Notes under the pieces: generated by a model | What the model saw: only the letters and a program-made list of their open reading frames with translations | The model's database searches: none | Told to the model about the DNA's origin: nothing | Source of the DNA: Acidobacteriota bacterium | GTDB lineage: Bacteria > Acidobacteriota > Thermoanaerobaculia > UBA5066 | NCBI GenBank assembly: GCA_016716715.1 | Contig: JADJVE010000019.1 | Coordinates: 320,517 to 384,516, forward strand | Direction of reading: 5' to 3' | Length of the DNA: 64,000 nucleotides | Shown here: piece after piece, positions 18,890 through 27,589 of the stretch | How positions within the stretch are numbered: position 1 is the first letter of the stretch | How the letters are laid out: every line of letters starts with the position of its first letter | Translations under genes and position numbers: made by a program

Positions 18890-20944
18890 GTGCTGTACCG
18901 CCTCGAAAGCGTCCGCAAGAGCTTCGGGACGAAGGACGTCCTCGTAGAGGCCACGTGGCAGCACGATCCGGGTCGGATCGTGGGGCTCGTGGGGCGTAAC
19001 GGGGCGGGGAAGTCGACCGTCCTGAAGATCGTCCAAGGCACTGTCGAGCCCGACGGGGGGAAACGCCATCTCGCTGGCGGGACTACCTTTGCGTCGCTCG
19101 ATCAGGCCGTCGAGCCCGAGGGCGACGAGCCCCTCCGGGCCTTCGTCGCCCGCGCCCAGGAGCCGCTCCTCGACCTCGAGCGGACGATGCGGCGGCTGGA
19201 GGAGGAGATCGCCACGCACGGCGCCGACGGCGACCGGACGGCTCTCGACGCTCTTCTCGCCGAGCACGACGACGTGCGTGAGCACTTCGAACGCTCGGGA
19301 GGGTACGAGGCCGATTCCCGGATCGACCGCGTCCTCGAAGGCGTGGGCCTCGCGCGGACGATGTGGGACCGTCCCGTCGGCGACCTCTCGGGCGGGCAGA
19401 AGCACCGTGCCCAGATCGCGCGCCTTCTGCTGACCGACGCGTCCGTCCTCCTCCTCGACGAGCCCACGAACCACCTCGACGTCTCGGGCATGGAGTTCCT
19501 CGAGGGCTGGCTCGTCGAAAGGAAGACGTCCGCGAACCTCTCGGCGCTCGTCGTCTCGCACGACCGCCGCTTCCTCAACGCGGTCGCGGACCGCATCGTC
19601 GAGGTCGCGAACGGCCGCCTCGAGGACTACCCGGGCGACTACGCGACGTACCGCAAACTGAAAGCGGAGCGGGACCGCGTGCGGGCGAAGGAGGCCGAGA
19701 AGCAGCGGCAGATGATCGAGCGGACCGAGGACTTCATCCGCCGCAACATCGCGGGGCAGAAGACGAAGCAGGCGCAGGGGCGACGGAAGATGCTCGCGCG
19801 GATCGAGCGCATCGAGGCGCCCCGGGAGGACGCGAACGACGTTTCGATCCGGTTCGAGGAGGCGCGCGTTTCGGGCGGGCGCGTCCTCGAGGCGAAGAAG
19901 ATCGTCCCCGGCTACCCGGAGACCGGACCCCTCACGCAGCCCGTCTCGTTCCTGCTGCGCCGCGGCGACCGCATGGCGCTGTGGGGGCCGAACGGCTGCG
20001 GCAAGACGACGCTCCTGAAGAACCTGGCCCGGGTTCTCCCTGCGATATCGGGGTCGGTCGCGCCCGGCGTCGGCGTCCTGATCGGTTACTACGACCAGGA
20101 GATGGCCGACCTCTCGCCGAACGCGTCCGCGCTCGACGTCGTGATGGATCTCGACCCCTCGATGAAGGAGGGCGAGGCGCGCGACTTCCTCGCCCTCTTC
20201 GACTTCCGGGGCGACGAGGTCTACCAGAAGATCGCGACGCTCTCCGGCGGCGAGAAGGGCCGGCTCTCGCTCGCGCGCATCGTCTTCGGCGGCGCGAACC
20301 TGCTCCTCCTCGACGAGCCCACGAACCACCTCGACCTCGACGCGCGCGAGGCGCTCGAGGACGCGCTGCTGGAGTTCGAGGGCGCGATCGTCTTCGTCTC
20401 CCACGACCGCTGGTTCGTCGACCGCATCGCGACGCAGATCCTCGAGATCGCGCCGGGCGGCGCGGTCGAAGTGCACGACGGGAACTACTCGGAGATGCTC
20501 AGGAGAAAGAAGGAGCAGGAGAGAAGAAGAGGGGAAGACAAAGAGAAGATTTCTTTGAAAGGTGAAGAGGCGGGCGGCGCCTCCCGTGGCGGCGGTGCGC
20601 GCTCCGGCGCAGCCCGCACCGCGGGGGCGCAACCCGGCGCTGCGGCCACACACACACCTTCTAAGAAGTCTTCGTCTTCTTCTTCCTCTCCGGACCGCGC
20701 CGCCGAGAGGCGGCGCGCCAAGAACCAGAGAATCCTCTCCGATCTCGAGGAAGTCATCTCTCGTCTCGAGCAGGAGATCCGAACTCTGGACGTCTCGCTC
20801 GCCGATCCCGACGTCTACCGCGACGGGGAGAAGGCGCGGGGCGTCTCGGCCGCCCGCGACGCGGCCCGTAAGGCGCTCGAGGCGAAGCTGTGGGAGTGGG
20901 AAGAGACGTCGCGCAAACTCGAGACGCACGAGGTGACGGCGTGA
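18890..20944 (+). CDS. ABC-F family ATPase (Uup/EttA-like) with element insertion in the C-terminal linker
   Basis: A 684-residue soluble protein with two nucleotide-binding domains: Walker A GRNGAGKS at 35-42 and GPNGCGKT near 366, signatures LSGGQ near 166 and LSGGE near 450, and Walker B/DEPTNHLD after each. The inter-domain arm (about 235-310) is rich in charged residues. ABC-F proteins act on the ribosome, resolving stalls or giving antibiotic protection. A coiled-coil C-terminal domain (about 605-684) resembles Uup. Between the second ATPase and that domain, residues about 552-600 are a low-complexity insert bounded by both arms of the dispersed element (ISLKGEE and SKKSSSSSSS). The start GTG at 18890 begins MLYRLESV, a natural ABC-F opening. 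Confidence 0.9.
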   Translation: MLYRLESVRKSFGTKDVLVEATWQHDPGRIVGLVGRNGAGKSTVLKIVQGTVEPDGGKRHLAGGTTFASLDQAVEPEGDEPLRAFVARAQEPLLDLERTMRRLEEEIATHGADGDRTALDALLAEHDDVREHFERSGGYEADSRIDRVLEGVGLARTMWDRPVGDLSGGQKHRAQIARLLLTDASVLLLDEPTNHLDVSGMEFLEGWLVERKTSANLSALVVSHDRRFLNAVADRIVEVANGRLEDYPGDYATYRKLKAERDRVRAKEAEKQRQMIERTEDFIRRNIAGQKTKQAQGRRKMLARIERIEAPREDANDVSIRFEEARVSGGRVLEAKKIVPGYPETGPLTQPVSFLLRRGDRMALWGPNGCGKTTLLKNLARVLPAISGSVAPGVGVLIGYYDQEMADLSPNASALDVVMDLDPSMKEGEARDFLALFDFRGDEVYQKIATLSGGEKGRLSLARIVFGGANLLLLDEPTNHLDLDAREALEDALLEFEGAIVFVSHDRWFVDRIATQILEIAPGGAVEVHDGNYSEMLRRKKEQERRRGEDKEKISLKGEEAGGASRGGGARSGAARTAGAQPGAAATHTPSKKSSSSSSSPDRAAERRRAKNQRILSDLEEVISRLEQEIRTLDVSLADPDVYRDGEKARGVSAARDAARKALEAKLWEWEETSRKLETHEVTA
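20545..20689 (+). repeat. Paired palindromic element inside ABC-F gene (20545-20570 and 20655-20689)
   Basis: The left arm is GAAGATTTCTTTGAAAGGTG (one extra A compared with the consensus), preceded by a GA-rich tract. The right arm is CACCTTCTAAGAAGTCTTCG, running on into a long CT-rich tract. The pair is inverted and about 85 bp apart, in the flexible linker before the C-terminal coiled coil. It is read in a different frame from the kinase copies. Confidence 0.8.
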
Positions 20945-22215
20945 CCGCGCCCGCCGGCGGCCCGCGCACGGCCTCGATTCTCGCCATCGGAAGCGAGCTT
21001 CTCGGGACGACGCGCCTCGACACGAATTCGCTCTTCCTCACGGGCCGCATGGAAGCCCTCGGCATCTCCACCGTCCGAAAGGCCTGCGTCGGAGACGGGT
21101 GGGACGACCTCCTCGCCGAGATCGCCGCCGCCCTCGAGCGCGCACCCCTTCTCGTGACGTCCGGCGGTCTGGGCCCGACCGACGACGACCGGACCAAGGA
21201 AGCCGTTGCGGCGGTGCTCGGCCGCCCGCTCGTGCGGGACGAGGAGATCCTGCTTCGGCTCAGGGAGCGCTTCCGGAAGCGCGGCTACGAAATGCCCGAG
21301 GTGAACGCGAAGCAGGCGGACGTCATCGAGGGCGCGACCGTGCTCGCGAACCGGCGCGGGAGCGCGCCGGGCTTTCTCGTCGAGCAGGGCGGGAAGACCG
21401 TCGTCCTCCTGCCGGGCGTCCCGCACGAGATGAAGGCGATGTGGGACGACGCGGCCGCGCCGCTCCTCGCGCGCGCGGCCGGGGCCGGCCTCCACCGGCG
21501 CATCCTGAAGGTGGCCGCGATGCCGGAGAGCGTCGTCGAGACGCTGATCAAACCCGTCTACGCGGCGTATCCGGACGTGCCCATCACGATTCTCGCCTCG
21601 CCCGGCGAGGTGCAGCTGCACTTCGCGGCGCAAGGCACGCCGGCCGAGGCCGGCGCCGCCCTCGACGGGATCGAGGCCGCGTTTCAGAAGGCTCTCGCTG
21701 GCGAGATCTTCGGGCGGGACGACGAGACGCTCGAGGGCGTGGTCGGAGATCTCCTGCGCCGCGGGCAGAAGACGCTCGCGCTGGCGGAGTCCTGCACGGG
21801 CGGCCTGCTCGCCGGGCGCCTCACGGACGTCGCGGGCTCGTCGGACTACTTCCTCGGATCGGCCGTCACCTACGCGAACACGGCGAAGGCGGAACTCGTG
21901 GGCGTGTCGGCCGGCACGCTCGAGCGCTTCGGCGCCGTCTCCGAGGAGACCGCCGGCGAGATGGCGCTCGGCGCGCGGCTCCGGTTCGGAGCGTCGATCG
22001 GCCTCTCCGTCACGGGGATCGCGGGTCCGGGCGGCGGCACACCCGATAAGCCGGTGGGAACGGTCCACTTCGCCCTCGACGACGCCGGCGGCGCGCGCCT
22101 GCACCAGAGGCTCCTGATGCCGGGCGATCGCGCGCTGGTCCGCCGCTGGAGCACCTCGTCGGCGCTGTCGATGCTGCGCCACCACCTGCTCGGGACGGCG
22201 GGGTGGCGCCCGTGA
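20941..22215 (+). CDS. cinA: CinA-like competence/damage protein with NMN deamidase domain
   Basis: A 424-residue two-domain protein. The N-terminal MoaB/MogA-like domain (about 8-175) shows AIGSELL, DTNS, TSGGLGPTDDD and LPGVPHEM. The C-terminal CinA/PncC domain (about 270-420) shows LAESCTGGLLAGRLTDVAGSS and VTGIAGPGGGTPDKPVG, the amidase motif that hydrolyses nicotinamide mononucleotide to nicotinate mononucleotide. The start GTG at 20941 overlaps the ABC-F stop (GTGA), so the genes are coupled. A pyridine-nucleotide recycling or ADP-ribose pyrophosphatase role is the family expectation. Confidence 0.92.
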   Translation: MTAPAGGPRTASILAIGSELLGTTRLDTNSLFLTGRMEALGISTVRKACVGDGWDDLLAEIAAALERAPLLVTSGGLGPTDDDRTKEAVAAVLGRPLVRDEEILLRLRERFRKRGYEMPEVNAKQADVIEGATVLANRRGSAPGFLVEQGGKTVVLLPGVPHEMKAMWDDAAAPLLARAAGAGLHRRILKVAAMPESVVETLIKPVYAAYPDVPITILASPGEVQLHFAAQGTPAEAGAALDGIEAAFQKALAGEIFGRDDETLEGVVGDLLRRGQKTLALAESCTGGLLAGRLTDVAGSSDYFLGSAVTYANTAKAELVGVSAGTLERFGAVSEETAGEMALGARLRFGASIGLSVTGIAGPGGGTPDKPVGTVHFALDDAGGARLHQRLLMPGDRALVRRWSTSSALSMLRHHLLGTAGWRP

Positions 22216-22811
22216 CGCGCGAGCTTCTCGCCCTCGCGGCGGCGTACCTCCTCGGCTCCGTGCCCTTCGCGATCGTCCTCGTGCGTCTCTTCAAGGGCGT
22301 CGACGTGCGGACGCAGGGTTCGGGCAACGCGGGCGCGACGAACGTCCTGCGCACGGCGGGGAAGGGTCTCGCGGTCGGAACGATGCTCCTCGACGTCGGC
22401 AAGGGCGTCGCCGCGGTCCTCGTCATGATGTCCGTCACGTACGACCCACGCTGGCTCGGAGCGGCGGCCGTCGCCGCGGTTCTCGGCCACGTCTTCCCGG
22501 TCTGGTTCTCGTTCCGCGGCGGCAAGGGGGTTGCGACGGCGATCGGCGGCTTCGGTGTCCTCGCCCCGTGGGCGGTCCTGGCCGTCGTCGGGGCCTTCGT
22601 GGTCGTCGTCGCGGCGACGCGGCTCGTCTCCCTCGGTTCGATCACCGCCGCATGTCTCCTGCCGCTCGCGATGCGGCTCCTCATCCACGCACCGGACGCC
22701 GAGGTCGTCGCCGCCGCCGCGGTGACGCTGCTCCTCGTCGTCTCGCATCGGTCCAACATCGTGCGGCTCCTCGCGGGCACCGAGCGCCGCCTCGGACGGA
22801 GGGACTCGTGA
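22212..22811 (+). CDS. plsY: Acyl-phosphate:glycerol-3-phosphate acyltransferase
   Basis: A 199-residue integral membrane enzyme with about five or six helices. PlsY motifs are present: GSVPFAIVLVRLFKGVDVR, GSGNAGATNVLR, and HVFPVWFSFRGGKGVATA. It makes lysophosphatidic acid from acyl-phosphate, the first step of phospholipid synthesis. GTG at 22212 gives the recurrent GTGA overlap with cinA; GTG at 22203 is an alternative. Next to gpsA, which supplies its glycerol-3-phosphate substrate, so the pair forms a phospholipid-precursor unit. Confidence 0.93.
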   Translation: MTRELLALAAAYLLGSVPFAIVLVRLFKGVDVRTQGSGNAGATNVLRTAGKGLAVGTMLLDVGKGVAAVLVMMSVTYDPRWLGAAAVAAVLGHVFPVWFSFRGGKGVATAIGGFGVLAPWAVLAVVGAFVVVVAATRLVSLGSITAACLLPLAMRLLIHAPDAEVVAAAAVTLLLVVSHRSNIVRLLAGTERRLGRRDS

Positions 22812-23806
22812 CGCAGATCGCCATCGTGGGAACGGGCGCGTGGGGAACGGCGCTCGCCGTCCACGCCGCCAACGCCGGGCACGACGTCCGGCTGCTCGGG
22901 CGGCGTGGCGACGTCGTCGAGCGGCTGCACGCGACCCGCCAGCACCCCGCGCTCAAGGGCGCGCCGCCGATCCCGGATCGGGTCCGCATCACGACGGACC
23001 CCGCGGATGCCTTCCCGGGCGCGGCCGCAGTCCTCTGGTCCGTGTCGGTCCAGGCGACGGCGGCCGAACTCGCGCGTCTCAAGGACGTGCTTCCCGCTGC
23101 GCCGCTCGTTGCGACGTCAAAGGGCATCGAGATCGGGACGCGTCGCCGGACGACCGAGATCATGGCGTTCGTGACGGGCCGGACGTCCGGCCTCGCCGCG
23201 CTCTCGGGCCCGACGTTCGCGGCCGAGGTGGCGCGCGCGCTGCCGGCCGCCGCCGTCGTCGCGTCGCCGGACCCGGAGGTCTCGCGTTTCCTGCAGGGCC
23301 TCCTCTCGTCGCCGACGCTGCGGCTTTACCGGTCGAGCGACGTCGTCGGCGTCGAGATCGCCGGCGCGGCGAAGAACGTCATCGCGATCGCGGCGGGACT
23401 CGTGGACGGCCTGAAGCTCGGGCACAACACGCGCGCCGCGATGCTCACGCGGGCGCTCGCGGAGATCCGGCGGCTCGGCACTCAGCTCGGCGGGCAGCCC
23501 GAGACGTTCTCCGGCCTCGCCGGAGTCGGGGACCTCATCCTCACGGCCACGGGCGACCTCTCGCGCAACCGCCGCGTGGGCCTCGCGCTCGCGTCCGGGA
23601 AGTCGCTGCCCGAGGCCATCGCGGCGCTCGGCGGAGAGGTCGCCGAGGGCGTCGCGACGGCTCCGGCCCTTCTCGAGCTCGCGGCGGCCGCGGGCGTCGA
23701 GATGCCCATCTCCGAGATGGTGCGTGGCATCCTCGCGGGGGAGACGTCGCCGGCCGACGCCGTTCGGCGGCTCATGACGCGCTCGCTGAAGGAGGAGAAG
23801 TCCTGA
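22808..23806 (+). CDS. gpsA: NAD(P)-dependent glycerol-3-phosphate dehydrogenase
   Basis: A 332-residue cytoplasmic enzyme reducing dihydroxyacetone phosphate to glycerol-3-phosphate. The N-terminal dinucleotide fold shows GTGAWGTALA at 7-16. Substrate and catalytic motifs are SGPTFAAEVA, AAKNVIAIAAGLVDGL (catalytic Lys) and GVGDLILTATGDLSRNRRVG. The start GTG at 22808 overlaps the plsY stop. The length is normal for GpsA. It is followed immediately by an amidotransferase-like gene whose start is ambiguous. Confidence 0.95.
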   Translation: MTQIAIVGTGAWGTALAVHAANAGHDVRLLGRRGDVVERLHATRQHPALKGAPPIPDRVRITTDPADAFPGAAAVLWSVSVQATAAELARLKDVLPAAPLVATSKGIEIGTRRRTTEIMAFVTGRTSGLAALSGPTFAAEVARALPAAAVVASPDPEVSRFLQGLLSSPTLRLYRSSDVVGVEIAGAAKNVIAIAAGLVDGLKLGHNTRAAMLTRALAEIRRLGTQLGGQPETFSGLAGVGDLILTATGDLSRNRRVGLALASGKSLPEAIAALGGEVAEGVATAPALLELAAAAGVEMPISEMVRGILAGETSPADAVRRLMTRSLKEEKS

Positions 23807-23811
23807 ACGAG

Positions 23812-24846
23812 GTGAAGCTCCCGCCCGAGCGGCCGCCCGCGCCCGGCACGCAGATCGTCGTCCCGGAGGGGCTGTCGCTCTTCTACGCGCGCGTGCATAC
23901 GCCCGCGGACGAACCGCCGCCGGTGCCCGGCGTCGTGGACGTCGCCGTTCTCGACATGCACCACGGGTACGCGAACCTCGGGCACGCCTCGATCGTCGAG
24001 AGCATCCTGAACTACGCGCACGACGAGCGCGCGAGGCGGAACGGAAGCGCCCCCGCCGTGCGCGTGCTCAGCTACGACGTCCGCGCGGGGCACGCGATCC
24101 CGACGTCGGTCGCGCGGTTCCCGCTCATCGTCGGGACGGGCGGGCCGGGAGCCCTCGATCCTCGCGAGAACGACGGCGTGTCGCCGGGCTCTCAGGGCGT
24201 CCACGAAGACCCCGCCTGGGAGGCGCCTCTCTTCCGGTTCTTCGACGCCGTGATCCGGACGGAGGGCACCGCCCTGCTCGGGATCTGCCACTCCTTCGGG
24301 ATCCTTTCGCGCTGGTCGGGAGCGGCGCGCTCGGAGCTGCGCTCGGAGCGCAAGGGCGGCAAGAGCGCGGGCATCGTCACGAACGTCCTCACCGACGAGG
24401 CGTGGGCGCACCCGTTCTTCGCCGACTACTTCGCCGAGAACGGGGGCCCCGAGGTCAAGGTCCTCGACAGCCGCCTCTACGACCTGCTGCCGACGGGGAA
24501 CGGGTTCGCGCGCCCCCTCGCGTTCGAGTGCGAGCCCGGGGGCACGCGGCCGGGCGAGGCCGTCACGATGCTGGAATTCGCGCACGCTTTGGGCAGCGCG
24601 CTTCCCCGGGTGTGGGGCGTGAACCACCACCCGGAGATCGGCGACGTCGGCCTCCAGCGCGAGAGGCTGCAGCGGCTCTGGGAGAACGGCGGCCTCACCG
24701 AGGCCTGGTTCAAGGAGCGCCTGAGCGCGCTCGAAGCGTGGAACGCTTCGGCGGCCGCGGAGCACGGGCTCCAGAAGACGACGTCGTGGACCTTCGAGAG
24801 GCCGATTCGCCTTCACCTCGCCCGGATCTTCGACGAGAGGGAGTGA
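23812..24846 (+). CDS. Class I glutamine-amidotransferase-like protein of unknown function
   Basis: About 344 residues. The fold is suggested by a nucleophile elbow, LLGICHSFG (Cys near residue 158), and a downstream NHHPEI (His near 272), the Cys-His-Glu triad pattern of class I glutamine amidotransferases. No synthetase partner is adjacent, so it may be a stand-alone gamma-glutamyl hydrolase-like enzyme or a divergent family; I cannot name a substrate. The start is uncertain: GTG at 23812 is conservative, but a GGAGGAG ribosome site is placed ideally for CTG at 23803, which would overlap the gpsA stop in the four-base manner common here. Probably co-transcribed with gpsA. Confidence 0.65.
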   Translation: MKLPPERPPAPGTQIVVPEGLSLFYARVHTPADEPPPVPGVVDVAVLDMHHGYANLGHASIVESILNYAHDERARRNGSAPAVRVLSYDVRAGHAIPTSVARFPLIVGTGGPGALDPRENDGVSPGSQGVHEDPAWEAPLFRFFDAVIRTEGTALLGICHSFGILSRWSGAARSELRSERKGGKSAGIVTNVLTDEAWAHPFFADYFAENGGPEVKVLDSRLYDLLPTGNGFARPLAFECEPGGTRPGEAVTMLEFAHALGSALPRVWGVNHHPEIGDVGLQRERLQRLWENGGLTEAWFKERLSALEAWNASAAAEHGLQKTTSWTFERPIRLHLARIFDERE

Positions 24847-24847
24847 G

Positions 24848-25168
24848 CTACAGCTTCCCGTGCAGGTCGCAGTGCGACCCGTGCGGGTGATGGAGCGCGC
24901 CGTTCACGTCGTAGTCCACGTGGTCGCCGTGCGGGACGGCCGCGTGCCCGGCGCTCGCGTGTCCTTCCGGGCAGGTGCACTCGACCGGCGCGCAGGCGCC
25001 GGGGCGCCGACGGCTCACGTCGAGGCGGTGCTCGTCGGCGTGGCCCTCGTGCGGAGCGTGCAGGTGCCCGTCGTGGAGGTAGTCCGCGTGGTCGCCGTGG
25101 CGGACGGCCTTGTGGCCGCAGCCGTCGCCGTGGCGGTGGGCGTGGTCCCCATGCTCCTTGCAGCTCAC
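24848..25168 (-). CDS. Histidine-rich metal-binding protein with two HGDH-type repeats
   Basis: A 106-residue protein in which nearly a quarter of residues are histidine. Two similar units occur: CGHKAVRHGDHADYLHDGHLH with HADEH in the first half, and AAVPHGDHVDYDVNGALHHPHGSHCD in the second, separated by a Cys-containing linker (CAPVECTC). It lacks a signal peptide or membrane segment, so a cytoplasmic zinc buffer or chaperone is plausible. GTG at 25168 starts the His-rich frame; longer frames upstream overlap znuA antisense and are unlikely. It is transcribed divergently from the zinc importer genes, which supports a zinc role. The converse strand shows only shadow frames. Confidence 0.75.
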   Translation of the reverse strand: MSCKEHGDHAHRHGDGCGHKAVRHGDHADYLHDGHLHAPHEGHADEHRLDVSRRRPGACAPVECTCPEGHASAGHAAVPHGDHVDYDVNGALHHPHGSHCDLHGKL

Positions 25169-25210
25169 GCGTGCATCGTCTCGCGCCGCGGGGGCCGCGG
25201 TCAACCGTGG

Positions 25211-25240
25211 GATAATTGTCCAGATGCAATCGCGTTGCAT
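25211..25240 (+). promoter_or_regulatory. znuA -10 box and candidate metalloregulator operator
   Basis: GATAAT at 25211-25216 lies seven bases before the ATG at 25224. Over the start codon is an inverted repeat ATGCAA (25224-25229), TCGCG, TTGCAT (25235-25240). A palindrome at this position of a zinc-uptake operon could be a Zur-type operator. It does not match a Zur consensus I know, so binding is speculative. Confidence 0.35.
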
Positions 25241-26123
25241 GAAGGGCGTCGCGCTCCTCGCCTGTTCCATCGCCGCGGGTGCCGCGGGCGCCGCGGCGGC
25301 CGAGCCGCGCCCCGTCGCGGCCGCGACGATCGCGCCGCTCGCGAGCCTGACGGCGCAGGTGGCGGGCAGCGGCTGGGACGTCGTGACGGTGGTCCCGCCC
25401 GGCGTCTCGCCGCACGTGTTCGAGCCTGGCCCACGCGACGTGAAACGCCTCGCGAAGGCCCGTCTCGTCGTGACGGTCGGTGCGGGGTACGACGACTGGG
25501 CGGCCCGGCTCGTGGCGGCCTGCGCCGCGCGGGCCGTCATCCACGACGCCGGGGCGAGCGTCGGAGTCCTGGCGGACGCAGGACCGGAGGGGAAGCACGA
25601 CCACGACGGTGAAATCGGCCGCGATCCGCATTGGTACCTCTCGCCGCGCCGCGCGGCCGCGGCTCTCGCCCCCCTCGCCGAAGCGTTCGCCCGGATCGAC
25701 CCGCCCGGTGCGGAGGGCTACCGTGCCCGCGCCGCCGGGGCGGCCCGGTCGCTCGAGGCGCTCGACGCCGAGATCGCGGCGATGCTCGCGCCGCTGCGAG
25801 GGCGATCGGTCGTGTCCACGCACAACTCCTGGACGTACTTCCTGGCCGACTACGGGCTCGTGAACGGCGGCTCCGTCGAGCCGGTGCCCGGGCGCGAGCC
25901 CACCCCGCGGCAGCTGCGCGACCTCGTCGACCTCGTGCGCGCAAGGCGGATTCCGGCCCTCTTCACGGAGCCGCAGTTTCCGCCATCCGCGGCCCGCGTC
26001 GTGTCCCGGGACGCGGGTATCCCTCTCGTTCTCGCCGACGCACAGGGCGGCGTGCCGGGCCGCGAGACGTACGCCGAGCTGCTGCGCTTCAACGCGCGCG
26101 CGTTCCGGGAGGGCCTCCGGTGA
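25224..26123 (+). CDS. znuA: Periplasmic zinc/manganese-binding protein (ZnuA-like)
   Basis: A 299-residue cluster 9 solute-binding protein. A signal peptide covers about residues 1-28 (CMKGVALLACSIAAGAAGAAAA). Expected metal ligands are visible: His in GVSPHVFEPGP, His in DPHWYLSP, His in STHNSWTYFLADYG, and Asp in LVLADAQGG. A short acidic/His stretch (KHDHDGE) replaces the long His loop of some ZnuA proteins. ATG at 25224 is chosen, with ATG 25239 possible. It delivers metal to the ZnuC/ZnuB transporter encoded next with four-base overlaps. Confidence 0.9.
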   Translation: MQSRCMKGVALLACSIAAGAAGAAAAEPRPVAAATIAPLASLTAQVAGSGWDVVTVVPPGVSPHVFEPGPRDVKRLAKARLVVTVGAGYDDWAARLVAACAARAVIHDAGASVGVLADAGPEGKHDHDGEIGRDPHWYLSPRRAAAALAPLAEAFARIDPPGAEGYRARAAGAARSLEALDAEIAAMLAPLRGRSVVSTHNSWTYFLADYGLVNGGSVEPVPGREPTPRQLRDLVDLVRARRIPALFTEPQFPPSAARVVSRDAGIPLVLADAQGGVPGRETYAELLRFNARAFREGLR

Positions 26124-26782
26124 GCGTCGGCGTCAGGTTCGAAGGCGTCTCCGTATCCCTGGGCGCGAGGCCCGTCCTGACGAATGTGTCTTTCGAGATC
26201 CCGGCCGGGGAGCGCACCGCGTTCGTGGGCCCCAACGGGGGAGGCAAGACGACGCTCGTCAGGGCCCTCCTCGGAATCCTGCGCCCCGACAGCGGACGCG
26301 TCGTTTTCTTCGAAGGTGAAGAAAGCGAGATTGTTCGCCCGCGGATCGGGTACCTCTCCCAGCGTTCGACGCTCGCGTTCGACGCGCCGCTCTCCGCGGT
26401 CGACCTCGTCGCGTTCTCCCTTTCGCCGAAGGCCGGATTCCGGCGCGGAGCGCGCGCCGGCGAGGAAGCGCGGTCCGCGCTTCTCCGGGCCGGCCTGCAC
26501 GAGAACCTCCTCGACGTCCCCGTCGGGCTCCTTTCCGGCGGGCAGCGCCAGCGCGTCCTCCTCGCCCGGGCGATCGCGGGCTCGCCGGCGCTCCTCGTCC
26601 TCGACGAGGCCGACACGGCGCTCGACACGGCGGGCCTCGCGACGCTGCGACGCCTCGTCGCGGAGGAGACCGCGGCGGGCCGCACGGTCGTGTACGTGAC
26701 GCACGACAGCGACGCGATGGGCGGGGCGGACGCCGTCTTCCGCGTGGACGGAGTCGTCGTCGAGGAGCCGGTGGACGCGTGA
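26120..26782 (+). CDS. znuC: Zinc ABC transporter ATP-binding protein
   Basis: A 220-residue ABC ATPase: Walker A GPNGGGKT near residues 36-43, signature LSGGQRQR near 138, Walker B LLVLDEAD, and THDSDAM as the switch region. It energises metal import with ZnuB. GTG at 26120 overlaps znuA. The early beta-strand region (about 62-70) reads FFEGEESE because of an unpaired left arm of the dispersed element, replacing the usual short turn before RIGYLSQ. Whether this affects activity is unknown. Confidence 0.92.
   Translation: MSVGVRFEGVSVSLGARPVLTNVSFEIPAGERTAFVGPNGGGKTTLVRALLGILRPDSGRVVFFEGEESEIVRPRIGYLSQRSTLAFDAPLSAVDLVAFSLSPKAGFRRGARAGEEARSALLRAGLHENLLDVPVGLLSGGQRQRVLLARAIAGSPALLVLDEADTALDTAGLATLRRLVAEETAAGRTVVYVTHDSDAMGGADAVFRVDGVVVEEPVDA
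26304..26325 (+). repeat. Unpaired left arm of the element inside znuC
   Basis: TTTTCTTCGAAGGTGAAGAA matches the left-arm core with C at the variable site. No inverted partner is seen within 200 bp. It encodes FFEGEE in a frame equal to that of the kinases. Confidence 0.65.
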
Positions 26783-27579
26783 TCGAGTTCCTCGCCTACC
26801 CGTTCTTCCAGCGGGCCCTCGCCGCGGGCGCCCTCGCGGCCCTGCTCTGCGGCGCGCTGTCGTTCTTCGTCGTCCTCCGGCGCCTGGCTTTCGTCGGGTC
26901 GGGCGTCGCGCACGCCGCATTCGGCGGCGTCGCCGTCGCGACCCTCTTCGGCTTCCCGCCGCTCGCGGGCGGCCTCGTGGCGGCGCTCCTCGTGGCGGGG
27001 GCGGCGGCGCGGGCCGAGGGCTCGTCGGTGAGCGAGGACTCCGCCGTGGGCGTCTTCACGGTCGCAGCCATGGCGCTCGGCGTCGTGGCGCTGGGTTTCG
27101 TGAAGACGAACGTCGACCTCTTCGGCCTCATGTTCGGGAACATCCTGACCGTCGCGCCCGGAGACCTCGTCGTGCTCGGCGTCGCGACGGCGGCCGTCCT
27201 CGCCGCGCTCGCGTTCTTCTTCCGCCCGCTCCTCCTCGCGTCCGTGGACGAGGAGGGGGCCGGGGTTGCGGGCGTGAATACGGGCGCGATGAGGCTCCTG
27301 GTCCTCGTCCTCGTCGGCGTCGCGGTCGTCGTCGCGCTGAAGGTCGTCGGGATCCTGCTCGTCTCGGCGCTCCTCGTCCTGCCGGGCGCCGCGGCGCGGC
27401 CGCTCGCGGCGCGCTGGCCGGCACTCCTCGCGGGCTCGATCGCGGTGGCCCTCGTCTCGGTCGTGGGCGGCCTGCTCCTCTCGGTGGCGATCGACGTCGC
27501 CCCGGGCGCGGCGATCATCCTCGTGGGGGCGGCGATGTTCGTCGGGGCGCTGGCCCTCGGCCGCGCCCGGCGGAACTGA
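26779..27579 (+). CDS. znuB: Zinc ABC transporter permease
   Basis: A 266-residue polytopic permease of the ABC-3 family with about eight helices, including RRLAFVGSGVAHAAFGGVA (the permease motif near residues 34-52) and GILLVSALLVLPGAAARPLA. It forms the membrane channel of the importer. GTG at 26779 overlaps the znuC stop. The operon order A-C-B and the adjacent His-rich protein suggest zinc; manganese cannot be excluded from sequence. Confidence 0.92.
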   Translation: MIEFLAYPFFQRALAAGALAALLCGALSFFVVLRRLAFVGSGVAHAAFGGVAVATLFGFPPLAGGLVAALLVAGAAARAEGSSVSEDSAVGVFTVAAMALGVVALGFVKTNVDLFGLMFGNILTVAPGDLVVLGVATAAVLAALAFFFRPLLLASVDEEGAGVAGVNTGAMRLLVLVLVGVAVVVALKVVGILLVSALLVLPGAAARPLAARWPALLAGSIAVALVSVVGGLLLSVAIDVAPGAAIILVGAAMFVGALALGRARRN

Positions 27580-27589
27580 CCGCCCGGTT

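Noticed and set aside
25110..25223. Upstream extension of znuA and long plus-strand frame across the His-rich gene
   Set aside because: Val/Ala-rich shadow of the minus-strand His-rich gene; znuA has a proper signal peptide from ATG 25224.
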